64,000 nt of DNA from Pseudomonas urmiensis (GCF_014268815.2 NZ_JABWRE020000001.1:2175001-2239000); one strand, 5' to 3'. Positions 18,630-27,232 are shown, counted from the stretch's first letter. The notes: a model not told the origin generated them from the letters alone. A program made the numbers and translations.

Positions 18630-19588
18630 TGCAGACCAAGCGCTGGCATACCTGGGCCAAACGGCTGTTCACCGTGGCGTTCCTGATCCTGATTCCTGTG
18701 CTGCTGTATACCCTGGCGCGCAATCTGGACTGGAACGAGGTGCGCCAATCGTTGCTCGCCTATAAACCCAGCACCTTGGTGATCGGCCTGGTGCTGGCGT
18801 TATGCAGCTATCTGGTATTTGCCAGCTACGATCTGCTCGGCCGGGCCTACACGGGGCACTCGTTGCCGGCGCGCCAGGTATTGCCGGTGGCGTTCGTCTG
18901 CTATGCCTTCAACCTCAATTTCACCACCTGGGTGGGTGGCGTGGCCCTGCGTTATCGGCTGTATGGCCGGCTAGGGCTGGATACCGCGACCATCACCAAG
19001 ATCCTCACCCTGGGTCTGCTGACCAACTGGATGGGCTACATGCTGCTCGCTGGGGTGGTGTTCGCTTCACGTCAGGTCAAGCTGCCGGACAGCTGGGCAG
19101 TGGGCGTTAGCGGGCTACAGCTAATCGGTTTTCTGTTGTTGGCTATCGTTACCGGATACCTGTTGGCCTGCGCCTTTGCCAAGCGGCGTACCTGGCAGTG
19201 GCGTGAGCATGAGATCACCCTGCCCTCGCTGCGCCTGGCGCTGTGTCAGGTAGCACTGGGGGCCAGCAATTGGGCCTTGATGGCCGCACTGATTCATTGG
19301 CTGTTGCCGCATGAGCTGTTCTACCCCTCGGTGCTGGGTATTTTGCTGATCAGCTGTGTGGCCGGTGTAGTGGCGCACATCCCGGCAGGCCTGGGGGTGC
19401 TCGAAGCGGTGTTCCTCGCCCTGCTCCATGGGCAGTTGGGCCAGGGCACGCTGGTGGCGGCGCTGCTTGGCTATCGCACTTTGTATTACCTGATTCCATT
19501 ACTGCTGGCGGTGGTCGCCTATCTGGTCCTGGAAAAGCGCGCCAGGGCCATGCGCCAGCAGGGCAAGGCGACATTGCGCAAGACCTGA
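18629..19588 (+). CDS. YbhN-like lysylphosphatidylglycerol synthase TM region protein
   Basis: 319-residue inner-membrane protein with about eight hydrophobic segments, of the UPF0104/YbhN family related to the flippase part of MprF. Recognisable stretches are NFTTWVGGVALRYRLY and VVAHIPAGLGVLEAVFLALL. The start overlaps the clsB stop by one base. Together with clsB this points to phospholipid handling, for example lipid translocation, but YbhN function has not been settled as far as I know. Confidence 0.9.
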   Translation: MQTKRWHTWAKRLFTVAFLILIPVLLYTLARNLDWNEVRQSLLAYKPSTLVIGLVLALCSYLVFASYDLLGRAYTGHSLPARQVLPVAFVCYAFNLNFTTWVGGVALRYRLYGRLGLDTATITKILTLGLLTNWMGYMLLAGVVFASRQVKLPDSWAVGVSGLQLIGFLLLAIVTGYLLACAFAKRRTWQWREHEITLPSLRLALCQVALGASNWALMAALIHWLLPHELFYPSVLGILLISCVAGVVAHIPAGLGVLEAVFLALLHGQLGQGTLVAALLGYRTLYYLIPLLLAVVAYLVLEKRARAMRQQGKATLRKT

Positions 19589-19617
19589 ACAAGGGCCGAC
19601 GGCCCAGGAGGTTAGCC

Positions 19618-20046
19618 ATGCGTGTCCCTGTTCTGCTGTTGGTGCTGGCAAGCTTGACCAGCACCCAAGTGCTGGCCGAGGCCTGCGATGTGATCACGCG
19701 TTCGTCCAGCGAGGCGGTCAAACCGGTGGACCGACATACCTGCTACAGCTACAGCAATATGCCTGCCGAAGCGATCAACTGGTCGTGCAGCAATGAAAGC
19801 AAGGACATGCTCAGCACCGAGAAGCACAAGGTCGCCCGCTGCGCCGATGGCAGCGTTGGCAGTTGCATCGCGCCGTTGACCCAGGAATCGCTCGCCAATC
19901 CGAAAGCCGCTGGCAGTGACCAACCCTCGACCCGGCCAGCTCTGCCCAAGGATGCGCGGGTGATCACCTACTACTACGACACCCCAAGCCTGGGGCAGGC
20001 GCGTAACGATTGTGAGCGGAACAATGGTATCTGGCAGACTCATTGA
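19618..20046 (+). CDS. Secreted Cys-containing protein of unknown function
   Basis: 142 residues with a signal peptide (MRVPVLLLVLASLTSTQVLA, cleavage before EACDV). The mature part carries six Cys (in ACDVI, HTCYSY, WSCSN, ARCAD, GSCIA and NDCER), enough for three disulfides, so a periplasmic or exported protein is likely. AGGAGG precedes the ATG. It follows the clsB-ybhN operon by 29 bases and is probably its last gene. No family is recognised. Confidence 0.82.
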   Translation: MRVPVLLLVLASLTSTQVLAEACDVITRSSSEAVKPVDRHTCYSYSNMPAEAINWSCSNESKDMLSTEKHKVARCADGSVGSCIAPLTQESLANPKAAGSDQPSTRPALPKDARVITYYYDTPSLGQARNDCERNNGIWQTH

Positions 20047-20061
20047 CCGGTGAGATGGCTG

Positions 20062-20230
20062 TTGGGGCCGCTTTGCGGCCCTTCGCGGCGGTTCGGCGCC
20101 CCGACTAGCCCGCTCCCACAGGGACGGCGTGGACTTCAAAATAGGTATCTTTCTGATACGACGCTATCTTGGCTCGCCGCCGTCCCTGTGGGAGCGGGCT
20201 CGCCCGCGAAGGGCCGCAGCGCGGCCCCAA
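20062..20230. repeat. Inverted REP pair (BIME) downstream of a frameshifted metallothionein
   Basis: Two extended REP units in opposite orientation. The left arm (about 20062-20124) begins TTGGGGCCGCTTTGCGGCCC and the right arm (about 20180-20230) ends GGGCCGCAGCGCGGCCCCAA; about 55 bases lie between. It sits between convergent genes and could act as an mRNA end. The frameshifted metallothionein frame reads into this repeat. Confidence 0.85.
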
Positions 20231-20234
20231 AAAC

Positions 20235-20410
20235 TTAGGTCTGCTCAGATGGATCAGGCGTGCCGCAGGAACAACCCCCATCCGGCACCGTTCACCATTA
20301 CGATGCCCCGTGGCACAGGCTTCACAGCAATAAGCCTTGCCCCCTTGCTGCACGGCATTGGCGTCTACCGTGCAATTGCAGTGTGGGCAGGCGCAGCGTT
20401 GCTCTTTCAT
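20235..20410 (-). pseudogene. Metallothionein with a -1 frameshift in a G run
   Basis: N-terminal 44 codons encode a clear pseudomonad metallothionein (EQRCACPHCNCTVDANAV, YCCEACATGH, CRM), with Cys at positions 6, 8, 11, 13, 28, 29, 32 and 42, the PmtA spacing. After CRM the frame leaves the family. Shifting one base restores GGCSCGTPDPSEQT and a stop at 20235, putting the last two Cys at 47 and 49, again as in PmtA. The break lies in a run of five G (coding strand) at about 20276-20280 where six are needed. Without correction the protein reads on into a REP to 20105. It may be a true mutation, phase variation or a sequencing error. The start is 2 bases after the upstream gene. Confidence 0.85.
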
Positions 20411-20412
20411 GG

Positions 20413-20889
20413 TCAGCTCCTTTTCTCTTCATCGTGCGAATCAACCGGCGAGACCTCATCGGTCCAGGGCTCGCCGTCCAGCGGTGCTGAGCGGGCCAGC
20501 TCTGCTTCATCCAGGCCAATCCCACCGCCAATCTCATTGGCCTCGACTTCGCGCAGGGTTTGATCAGCCGGGCCATCGCCGTCACCCAGTTCATCGGCAT
20601 CGCGGGCACCGGTCTCGTCATACAAGGTGTCGGGGCTAAGGTCGTCGAGGGTGACGTTGTCCTCGTGCAGGCTGTCGCTCAGCGCCTCACCGCCGGTCAT
20701 GCCACTCTCGGCAACGCGCCGGGCGGGGTATTCGTGGTCCACTTCGCGTGCCGGACGCTCATCGCCAATGCGGCCTCGGCGCTGGTCATTGCGCTCGTCG
20801 AAATCCAGTTCGTGGACGCTGCCCATACGGTCCTCGGTGTCGTCGATCTCGACCTGAGGGCGGTTTTTCCGATCATCTGGCTGGGCCAT
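20413..20889 (-). CDS. Acidic hydrophilic protein, so-called serine kinase/phosphatase family
   Basis: 158 residues, very rich in Asp and Glu, without hydrophobic segments, probably disordered. It opens MAQPDDRKNRPQVEIDDTED and contains DNVTLDDLSPDTLYDETGARDADE. Pseudomonad proteins of this type are often labelled serine kinase/phosphatase, but I see no kinase or phosphatase motif and would not assert that activity. Its stop lies 2 bases before the metallothionein start, whose AAGGAG lies inside this gene, so they form one transcript. It is divergent from ligD. Confidence 0.78.
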   Translation of the reverse strand: MAQPDDRKNRPQVEIDDTEDRMGSVHELDFDERNDQRRGRIGDERPAREVDHEYPARRVAESGMTGGEALSDSLHEDNVTLDDLSPDTLYDETGARDADELGDGDGPADQTLREVEANEIGGGIGLDEAELARSAPLDGEPWTDEVSPVDSHDEEKRS

Positions 20890-21042
20890 CTTGGTTCTCC
20901 GGCAAAGGGTTCATTCGGTCGACTGCCAACCCCTGGCAATGATTCAGAGTTTCTGCCAGGTGGCGCCTGCCAACAGATTGAACTCTGTCTGGCGCCGGCC
21001 TCTCCCACCTCTAGAGACCCGCGAATCGTCCCGGAGCCGGCC

Positions 21043-23532
21043 ATGGCCAAACCCTTGCAGGAGTACCAACGCAAGCGCGACTTCAGCGCTACCCCTGAGC
21101 CTGCTGGCAAGCGCCAGCGCGGCAAGCAGGTGCATGCCTTGCAGTACTGCATCCAGAAACACGATGCCAGCCACCTGCACTACGACTTTCGCCTGGAGCT
21201 CGATGGCACGCTGAAAAGCTGGGCCATCCCCAAGGGGCCGTCTCTGGATCCGAAGGTCCGGCGCCTGGCCGTGCACGTCGAAGATCACCCGCTCGATTAC
21301 GCCGATTTCGAGGGCAATATCCCCGAGGGGCACTACGGCGCGGGCGATGTGATCGTCTGGGACCGCGGCATCTGGGAGCCCGAAGGCGATCCGCATGCCA
21401 GCTACGCCAAGGGCAAGCTGCGTTTTCGCTTGCAAGGAGAAAAGCTCTCCGGGGTGTGGAACCTGTTTCGCACTCATCTGGCAGGCAAGAAAGAGCAGTG
21501 GATGCTGGTCAAGTCGCATGATGACGAGGCGCGTAGCGAAGCCGAATACAGCATCGTCGAGGCGCAACCTGATAGCGTGCTCAGTGATCGCACGCTGGTG
21601 TCCCGGCGCGCCAAGGTCGCCGACCAACCGGCCAAGCGCCCCGCGGCCAGCCGCAAGCGCGCCAGCTCTACAGCCAAGACAGCGTTGCCTGATCATTTGC
21701 AGCCGCAACTGGCGACCCTGGTCGACTCCCCACCCAGCGGCGATTGGCACTATGAGGTGAAATTCGACGGCTACCGGATTCTGGCCCGCATCGATGGCGA
21801 GGACGTGCGCCTGTTCACCCGCAACGGCCATGACTGGAGCGCGAAGATGCCGCATCAGGTGCAGGCGCTGCGCAAGCTCAAGCTCAAGTCCGCCTGGCTC
21901 GACGGCGAAATGGTGGTCACTGGCGACAACGGCGTGGCTGATTTTCAAGCGTTGCAGAACGCCTTCGACACCGAGCGCGACGAGCAGATCAGCTACTACC
22001 TGTTCGACCTGCCGTTCTTCGATGGCCAGGACCTGCGCCAGGCGCCGCTGCAGGCGCGTCGTGAGCAGCTTGCCAAGCTGTTGAAGAAAGATCGCAGCGA
22101 TGTGCTCAATTTTTCCGCCGATTTCGATGAGCCGGTGCAGTCGTTGCTCGACAGTGCTTGCCGCCTGGGGCTTGAAGGGCTGATTGGCAAGCGCCTGGAC
22201 AGCCCCTACGTCAGCCGCCGCAGCAATGACTGGATCAAGCTCAAGTGCCAACAGCGCCAGGAATTCGTCATCGTCGGCTACACCGATCCCAAGGGCAGCC
22301 GCAGTGGCTTCGGCGCCTTGCTGCTGGCGCTGCATGACAGCGACAGCGGCGCGCTGCGCTATGCCGGCAAGGTCGGCACCGGGTTCACCGCCACCACCCT
22401 GGCCAGTATTCATGCCCGGCTCAAGCCCCTTGAGGTCGGCAAATCCGCCCTGGCCAAGCCACCCACAGGCGCCGAGGCGCGTGGCGTGCATTGGCTCAAG
22501 CCGACGCTGCTGGCCGAGGTCGCCTATGCCCAGATGACCCGCGACGGCGTGGTGCGCCATGCGGTGTTTCATGGCCTTCGCGACGACAAGCCGGCGCAGT
22601 CGATCGACCTGGAACGCCCGGCGAACAAAACCGCCAAGAACAAGGAGAACACGCTTTTGAGCGACCTGCACCTGACCCACCCCGAGCGGGTCATCGACGC
22701 CACCACGGGTGTGACCAAACGCGAGATCGCCGAGTACTACGCTGACGTCGCCAAGTGGCTCATGCCCCAGCTGAAAAACCGCCCCGTGGCGCTGGTCCGC
22801 GCCCCTGAGGGGCTAAGCGGCGAGCTGTTCTTTCAAAAAAATGCCGGCCAGCTGCACATCCCAGGCGTGCTCAGTTACGAAAAAGCCGAGGCGGGCCAGG
22901 CGGCGATGGTCCTCAATCGGCCTGACTCGTTACTGGGCGCGGTGCAGATGAACATGCTCGAACTGCACACCTGGAACGCCACCGACAAGGATTTCGACAA
23001 GCCCGATCGGTTCGTCCTGGACCTCGACCCAGACCCTGCGCTGCCGTGGAAATCGATGGTCGAGGCGACCCAGTTGACCCTGACCCTGCTCGATGAGCTG
23101 GGTTTGAAGGTGTTCCTCAAGACCAGCGGCGGCAAGGGCATGCACCTGGTCATACCGCTGAGCCGGCGCGACAGCTGGGACCAGGTCAAGGACTTCAGTC
23201 ACGCCATCGTCGACTACCTGGCCAAGCTGTTTCCGGATCGGCTCAGTGCGGTGTCCGGGCCGAAAAACCGCGTCGGACGGATCTTCATCGACTACCTGCG
23301 CAACGGCAAAGGCGCCACCACCGCGTGCGCCTATTCGCTGCGCGCGCGCGAAGGGCTACCGGTCTCGGTGCCGATCTGGCGCGAAGAGCTGACCCAGCTC
23401 AAGGCCGCCAATCAATGGACTATCAGCACTATTCGCGAGCGTCTGGCCGAGGTCGATGACCCCTGGGCGCAGTTAGGCAAAACCCGCCAGATGATTACCG
23501 CGCGGATGCGCAAGCAGCTGGGGTTGACGTAA
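21043..23532 (+). CDS. ligD: Multidomain DNA ligase D (end joining)
   Basis: 829-residue NHEJ enzyme in the Pseudomonas order phosphoesterase, ligase, polymerase. The 3'-phosphoesterase (1 to about 160) shows His40, His46, Asp48 and Arg50 (QKHDASHLHYDFRLE). The ATP-dependent ligase (about 210 to 520) has nucleotidyl-acceptor Lys240 in VKFDGYR. The primase/polymerase (about 540 to 829) has metal-binding Asp660 and Asp662 (LDLDPDP). The ATG at 21043 has GGAG upstream; the open frame further upstream runs antisense to the acidic gene and is not credible. It works with Ku, encoded at 27251-28123 on the other strand. Confidence 0.97.
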   Translation: MAKPLQEYQRKRDFSATPEPAGKRQRGKQVHALQYCIQKHDASHLHYDFRLELDGTLKSWAIPKGPSLDPKVRRLAVHVEDHPLDYADFEGNIPEGHYGAGDVIVWDRGIWEPEGDPHASYAKGKLRFRLQGEKLSGVWNLFRTHLAGKKEQWMLVKSHDDEARSEAEYSIVEAQPDSVLSDRTLVSRRAKVADQPAKRPAASRKRASSTAKTALPDHLQPQLATLVDSPPSGDWHYEVKFDGYRILARIDGEDVRLFTRNGHDWSAKMPHQVQALRKLKLKSAWLDGEMVVTGDNGVADFQALQNAFDTERDEQISYYLFDLPFFDGQDLRQAPLQARREQLAKLLKKDRSDVLNFSADFDEPVQSLLDSACRLGLEGLIGKRLDSPYVSRRSNDWIKLKCQQRQEFVIVGYTDPKGSRSGFGALLLALHDSDSGALRYAGKVGTGFTATTLASIHARLKPLEVGKSALAKPPTGAEARGVHWLKPTLLAEVAYAQMTRDGVVRHAVFHGLRDDKPAQSIDLERPANKTAKNKENTLLSDLHLTHPERVIDATTGVTKREIAEYYADVAKWLMPQLKNRPVALVRAPEGLSGELFFQKNAGQLHIPGVLSYEKAEAGQAAMVLNRPDSLLGAVQMNMLELHTWNATDKDFDKPDRFVLDLDPDPALPWKSMVEATQLTLTLLDELGLKVFLKTSGGKGMHLVIPLSRRDSWDQVKDFSHAIVDYLAKLFPDRLSAVSGPKNRVGRIFIDYLRNGKGATTACAYSLRAREGLPVSVPIWREELTQLKAANQWTISTIRERLAEVDDPWAQLGKTRQMITARMRKQLGLT

Positions 23533-23780
23533 TGGAACGCTGGATCGACATGCTGCAATGGCCCGCCATGCTCCTGACCGTACTGGCCGCCTGGTGCATT
23601 GGCTCGCGCCAGCCCGGGCGGCGGCGACTGGGTTTTTGCTGCTTTATCACCAGCAACGTGTTGTGGGTGCTGTGGGGCTGGCAGATCCAGGCCTGGGCGC
23701 TGATCGTGCTGCAGTTCTGCCTGGCAGCCATGAACCTGCGCGGCTGGAAGAAGAACATGAGCATGGAGTCGCAGACATGA
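23532..23780 (+). CDS. Small membrane protein of unknown function
   Basis: 82 residues with two or three hydrophobic stretches (about 8 to 24, 34 to 49 and 52 to 68) and a basic loop RQPGRRRLG, Trp-rich (WVLWGWQIQAW). The ATG at 23532 overlaps the ligD stop, and its own stop overlaps the next gene's ATG, so it couples ligD translation to the downstream operon. I recognise no family beyond a general small inner-membrane protein. It is a candidate membrane anchor for the operon that follows. Confidence 0.8.
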   Translation: MERWIDMLQWPAMLLTVLAAWCIGSRQPGRRRLGFCCFITSNVLWVLWGWQIQAWALIVLQFCLAAMNLRGWKKNMSMESQT

Positions 23781-24820
23781 ATACCTTTTCACATCTTGCC
23801 CCACCGCGCCTGGAAGGCCTGCTACAGGCATTCGCCGAGCGCAAGCAGCCGCTGCTGATCGAGGATCAGCTGGCGCAGCTGATGCGCGCGCTGCAGGCCG
23901 ATCATCTGGATGTGCTGCCGTTGCCAGGTCAAGGCCAGACCCTGCAACGTTGGCAGATCCTGGCGCAAGTCGCTGGCTGCGACCTGGCACTGGCCAAGCT
24001 CTACGAAGGGCACACCGACGCCCTGGCGATTCTGGCCGAATGCGGTGCACCGGAACTGGCAGATGATGGCATCTGGGGGGTGTACGCCGCTGAGCCGCCC
24101 GATGCTCGGGTAGAGATCGTCGACCGTGCCGGCGACCAGCTGCGTCTGCGCGGGCGCAAGGCCTGGTGTTCGGGTGCCTTGCAGATCGACCGCGCGTTGA
24201 TCACGGCCTGGGACCAGAATCAGCAGCCGCAACTGGTGGCCATCGATTTGTCCGATCCCAGTCTCACTCTTGCGGCGGATCATTGGCAGGCGGTGGGCAT
24301 GGCCAGCACTGCCAGCGCCGATATCCTCTTCGACGACTCGCTTGGCACCGCGGTGGGCCAACCGGGTCAGTACCTGGCCCGCCCTGGGTTCTGGCACGGC
24401 GGCGCAGGGATCGCCGCGTGCTGGTATGGCGCGGCGCAGGCGCTCGCTGGGTATTTGCGTGCGCATTGCGCAAAGCCGAGCCCCGAGCCGCACGCCGCTG
24501 CCCACCTTGGCGCTGTAGATGCGGCGCTCCTGGGTGCCAGCGCCGCCCTGCGCGAATGTGCCGGCTGGATCGACCAGCAGCCGATGGCGGACGCCAGTTT
24601 GCAGGTACGCCGCACCCGCGCCCAAGTCGAGCAGGCGGTGGACTGCGTGATCCAGCACGTCGGCCGCGCCCTTGGCGCCACCCCGTTCTGCCGCAACAGT
24701 CACTTCGCCAGGCTCAGCGCCGACCTGCCGGTCTATCTGCGGCAAAGCCATGCCGAACGCGATCTGGCTGCCCTTGGCGTACAGCTGGCGCAGCTGCCAA
24801 CAGGAGCCTGGCAACTATGA
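23777..24820 (+). CDS. Acyl-CoA dehydrogenase-like protein (divergent)
   Basis: 347 residues, shorter than the usual 380 or so. The N-terminal helical part and central beta domain (WGVYAAEPPDARVEIV, LRGRKAWCSGALQID) fit the acyl-CoA dehydrogenase fold. The C-terminal four-helix region ends RQSHAERDLAALG. I cannot find the usual catalytic Glu motif YEGSSEI in it, so classical alpha-beta dehydrogenation is doubtful; it may be a flavin oxidase or monooxygenase of the same fold. ATGA overlaps on both sides tie it to the small membrane protein and the PIG-L deacetylase. Confidence 0.85.
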   Translation: MNTFSHLAPPRLEGLLQAFAERKQPLLIEDQLAQLMRALQADHLDVLPLPGQGQTLQRWQILAQVAGCDLALAKLYEGHTDALAILAECGAPELADDGIWGVYAAEPPDARVEIVDRAGDQLRLRGRKAWCSGALQIDRALITAWDQNQQPQLVAIDLSDPSLTLAADHWQAVGMASTASADILFDDSLGTAVGQPGQYLARPGFWHGGAGIAACWYGAAQALAGYLRAHCAKPSPEPHAAAHLGAVDAALLGASAALRECAGWIDQQPMADASLQVRRTRAQVEQAVDCVIQHVGRALGATPFCRNSHFARLSADLPVYLRQSHAERDLAALGVQLAQLPTGAWQL

Positions 24821-25572
24821 GCGAAAACCTGATCCAGTCCAGCACTGGCACCCCGTGGGCCGACTGGCAACACTCTGCGCACCTGGCCCGGGCCAGTTGG
24901 ATCGCCCCCCAGCAGCTATGTCCGCCAGGCCGCCGCCTGGTGCTGGTGGCGCCGCACCCGGACGATGAAATCCTCATGGCTGGCGGTTTGCTGGCCAGCT
25001 TCAAGGGCCGTGAACAGGAGCTGGTGCTGATCTCGGTCACCGATGGCGAAGGCAGTCACCCACATTCGACACAATGGACCGAGCATCGCCTGCGCCGCCA
25101 GCGCCCACTGGAGAGTCGCCATGCCTTGCAACAACTGGAACTGGACCTCAATACCCTGGACTGGCGGCGACTGAACCTCAAAGACGGCGCCCTGTCCCGC
25201 GACGAGGCGTTTCTGGTCAATCACCTGAACCAGCTGCTCAAGCCCGACGACCTGCTCCTGACCACTTGGCGCAACGATGGCCATTGCGATCACGAGGCGG
25301 TTGGCCGTGCTGCCGCTCAAGCGGCGCTGGCGCGCAAGGCGCAGCTGGCCGAGGTGCCGGTATGGGCCTGGCACTGGGCGACCCCAGACGACCCCCGCCT
25401 GCCCTGGCCACGAGCGCATCGTATCCAGTTGGGTGAGGCCCTTGTGGCCCGTAAGCGTCAGGCGCTCGCCGCCCATGCCAGCCAGTTGCAGCCTGACGGC
25501 GACACGCCAGCGGTGCTGCCCCAACGTTTGCTCGATTGCCTACTGCAACCTTTCGAATTGGTATTCCTATGA
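24817..25572 (+). CDS. PIG-L/LmbE family deacetylase
   Basis: 251 residues with the zinc-site motif APHPDDEILMAGG (about residues 45 to 57), the family signature for N-acetyl-sugar deacetylases such as GlcNAc-PI de-N-acetylase and MshB. A later HCDHEAVGRAA supplies the expected His ligand. About 30 residues precede the core. It overlaps both neighbours by four bases. In other bacteria this domain is found fused to a class I methyltransferase like the next gene, supporting a joint pathway. The substrate is unknown; an N-acetylated amino sugar is the natural guess. Confidence 0.92.
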   Translation: MSENLIQSSTGTPWADWQHSAHLARASWIAPQQLCPPGRRLVLVAPHPDDEILMAGGLLASFKGREQELVLISVTDGEGSHPHSTQWTEHRLRRQRPLESRHALQQLELDLNTLDWRRLNLKDGALSRDEAFLVNHLNQLLKPDDLLLTTWRNDGHCDHEAVGRAAAQAALARKAQLAEVPVWAWHWATPDDPRLPWPRAHRIQLGEALVARKRQALAAHASQLQPDGDTPAVLPQRLLDCLLQPFELVFL

Positions 25573-26168
25573 GCCTCGATGCGCAGTACTTCGCCCAGTT
25601 GTATGCCGGTAATGATGACCCCTGGGCCTTTCGCACCCGCTGGTACGAGCGGCGCAAGCGCGACCTGGTCATGGCCAGCCTCCCACGCCAATGCTACGAG
25701 CGAGTGTTCGAGCCGGCCTGCGCCAATGGCGAACTCAGCGTATTGCTGGCCGATCGCTGTGCCAGCTTGCTGTGCCAGGACCTTGACCCCACCGCAGTGA
25801 ACCTTGCCCGTGAGCGACTGGCCGGAGTGGATCATGCCCGCGTCGAACAAGGCCACTTGCCCGCAGACTGGCCGGGGCAACGCTTCGACCTGATCGTGTT
25901 GAGTGAAGTGGGTTATTACCTGGATCCGACCGATTGGCTGCAAGTCATCGAGCAATCGGTCGCCAGCCTTGACTACGACGGCGGCCTGCTGGCTTGTCAT
26001 TGGCGCCATCCGATTGCCGGTTGCCCGCAGGATGGCCGCCACGTGCATGACCTGCTGGCCAAGCATTTGCCGCTGTACCCCGTGCTTCGCCATGAAGAAG
26101 CCGATTTTCTGCTCGAATACTGGTCATGTCAGCCCAGCGTGGTCGACCTGGATGAGAGGTGCGAATGA
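25569..26168 (+). CDS. SAM-dependent methyltransferase, NodS-like
   Basis: 199 residues. The start YFAQLYAGNDDPWAFRTRWYERRKRDL resembles the NodS family, the N-methyltransferases of rhizobial Nod factor. It is followed by a SAM-binding motif VFEPACANGELSVLLADRC (Glu in place of the usual first Gly-rich loop residues) and DLIVLSEVGYYL. Start and stop overlap the neighbours by four bases. With a deacetylase before it and a glycosyltransferase after it, N-methylation of a freed sugar amine is a reasonable inference. Confidence 0.9.
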   Translation: MSLDAQYFAQLYAGNDDPWAFRTRWYERRKRDLVMASLPRQCYERVFEPACANGELSVLLADRCASLLCQDLDPTAVNLARERLAGVDHARVEQGHLPADWPGQRFDLIVLSEVGYYLDPTDWLQVIEQSVASLDYDGGLLACHWRHPIAGCPQDGRHVHDLLAKHLPLYPVLRHEEADFLLEYWSCQPSVVDLDERCE

Positions 26169-26827
26169 TTGCAGTGATCATCCCCGCGCATAACGAAGCC
26201 CGGCGTCTGGGGCGATGCCTGAAATCGGTCAAGGCCGCCGCTCTGCTGGCCGAGCAGGCAGGCCATCGGGTCGAGGTGTTGGTCGTGCTCGATCGCTGCA
26301 GCGACGGCAGTGCCGCCATTGCGAGGCGCCATGGGGTCGACACGCTCGCCGTCGATGCGGGTAACGTGGGCGTTGCCCGGCGTGCCGGGGCGGCGCTGAT
26401 GCTTGAACGTGGCGCCTCGTGGTTGGCCTGTACAGACGCCGACAGCCGCGTGCCCAGTCATTGGCTGTTGTGGCAGCTCGCCTGTGCCGCCGATGCGGTG
26501 TGCGGCACCGTGCACATCGAGCGTTGGCAGCCCTGGCAGAAGGCGGCGTTGCGCGAGCTGTATCGCAGCCGCTATGAAGCGCGTGAGGGGCATCGGCATA
26601 TCCACGGGGCGAACCTGGGCGTGTGCGCCAAGGCGTATGAAAAAGTGGGCGGGTTCGCGCCGTTGCCGGCGCATGAAGATGTGCATCTGGTACGTGCGTT
26701 GGAAGCCCACGGAGCGCAGATCGTCTGGACGGCCAAGCACAGTGTCGCGACCAGTAGCCGGCGGGACAGCCGTGCCCGCGAAGGCTTTGGGGATTATCTG
26801 GCGGGGTTGGAAACTGTGAGTGTTTGA
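26165..26827 (+). CDS. Family 2 glycosyltransferase
   Basis: 220 residues with a GT-A fold: IIPAHNEARRLGRCLKS at the start, VLVVLDRCSDGSAAIA for nucleotide-sugar binding, and CTDADSRVP holding the DxD metal motif. No membrane segments are visible, so it differs from processive NodC-type synthases. It is the last gene of the operon and its start overlaps the methyltransferase stop. Its 3' end runs into the first copy of a 135-base tandem repeat, so the last residues may be repeat-derived. Confidence 0.9.
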   Translation: MIAVIIPAHNEARRLGRCLKSVKAAALLAEQAGHRVEVLVVLDRCSDGSAAIARRHGVDTLAVDAGNVGVARRAGAALMLERGASWLACTDADSRVPSHWLLWQLACAADAVCGTVHIERWQPWQKAALRELYRSRYEAREGHRHIHGANLGVCAKAYEKVGGFAPLPAHEDVHLVRALEAHGAQIVWTAKHSVATSSRRDSRAREGFGDYLAGLETVSV

Positions 26828-27232
26828 GGGGCTGTGCTGGCCTTTTCGCGGGCAAGCCCGCTCCCACAGGGATCGCGGTGTTTTCAGATCTGCGCTGTGC
26901 CTTTTGAAGACGCAAGCACAGCGCAAACTGGAAATCACCTAGATTACTGTGTGAGTGTTGAGGGCTGTGCTGGCCTCTTCGCGGGCAAGCCCGCTCCCAC
27001 AGGGATCGTGGTGTTTTCAGGTCTGGGCTGTGCCTTTTGAAGACGCAAGTACAGCGCGCACTGGAGAACAACTAGATTACTGTGTGAGTGTTGAGGGGCT
27101 GTGCTGGCCTCTTCGCAGGCAAGCCCACTTCCCCAGGGATCGCGGTGTTTTCAGGTCATTGGAGCCACAAGCACAGCGCGCACTGGAGAACACCTAGATC
27201 CCTGTGGGAGCGGGCTTGCCCGCGAAGAGGCC
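26816..27232 (+). repeat. Three-copy tandem repeat built on REP elements, with a terminal inverted REP
   Basis: Near-identical units start at about 26816, 26951 and 27084 (period about 133 to 135). Each contains GTGAGTGTTGAGG, a REP (GCGGGCAAGCCCGCTCCC, slightly altered in copy 3), a GTGTTTTCAGG stretch and an AAGNACAGCGC tract. Copy 3 is shortened after TTTTCAGG. A REP in the opposite orientation ends the array (27200-27232). No gene is visible in this 424-base gap between the glycosyltransferase and ku. Confidence 0.88.

Noticed and set aside
20975..21010. AlgU-type promoter GAACTC upstream of ligD
   Set aside because: A -10 element of the TCTGA type is not found at 16 to 17 bases; the resemblance is limited to the -35 part.
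20560..21042. N-terminal extension of LigD by 161 codons
   Set aside because: It would run antisense through the acidic protein gene and its promoter; the phosphoesterase family starts at 21043 with its own ribosome site.
20944..22680. 578-codon minus-strand frame opposite ligD
   Set aside because: LigD motifs are complete on the plus strand; the antisense frame shows no domain.
26816..27232. CRISPR-like array
   Set aside because: Units are about 135 bases with REP cores and no short repeat-spacer periodicity or cas genes; it is a tandem repeat.
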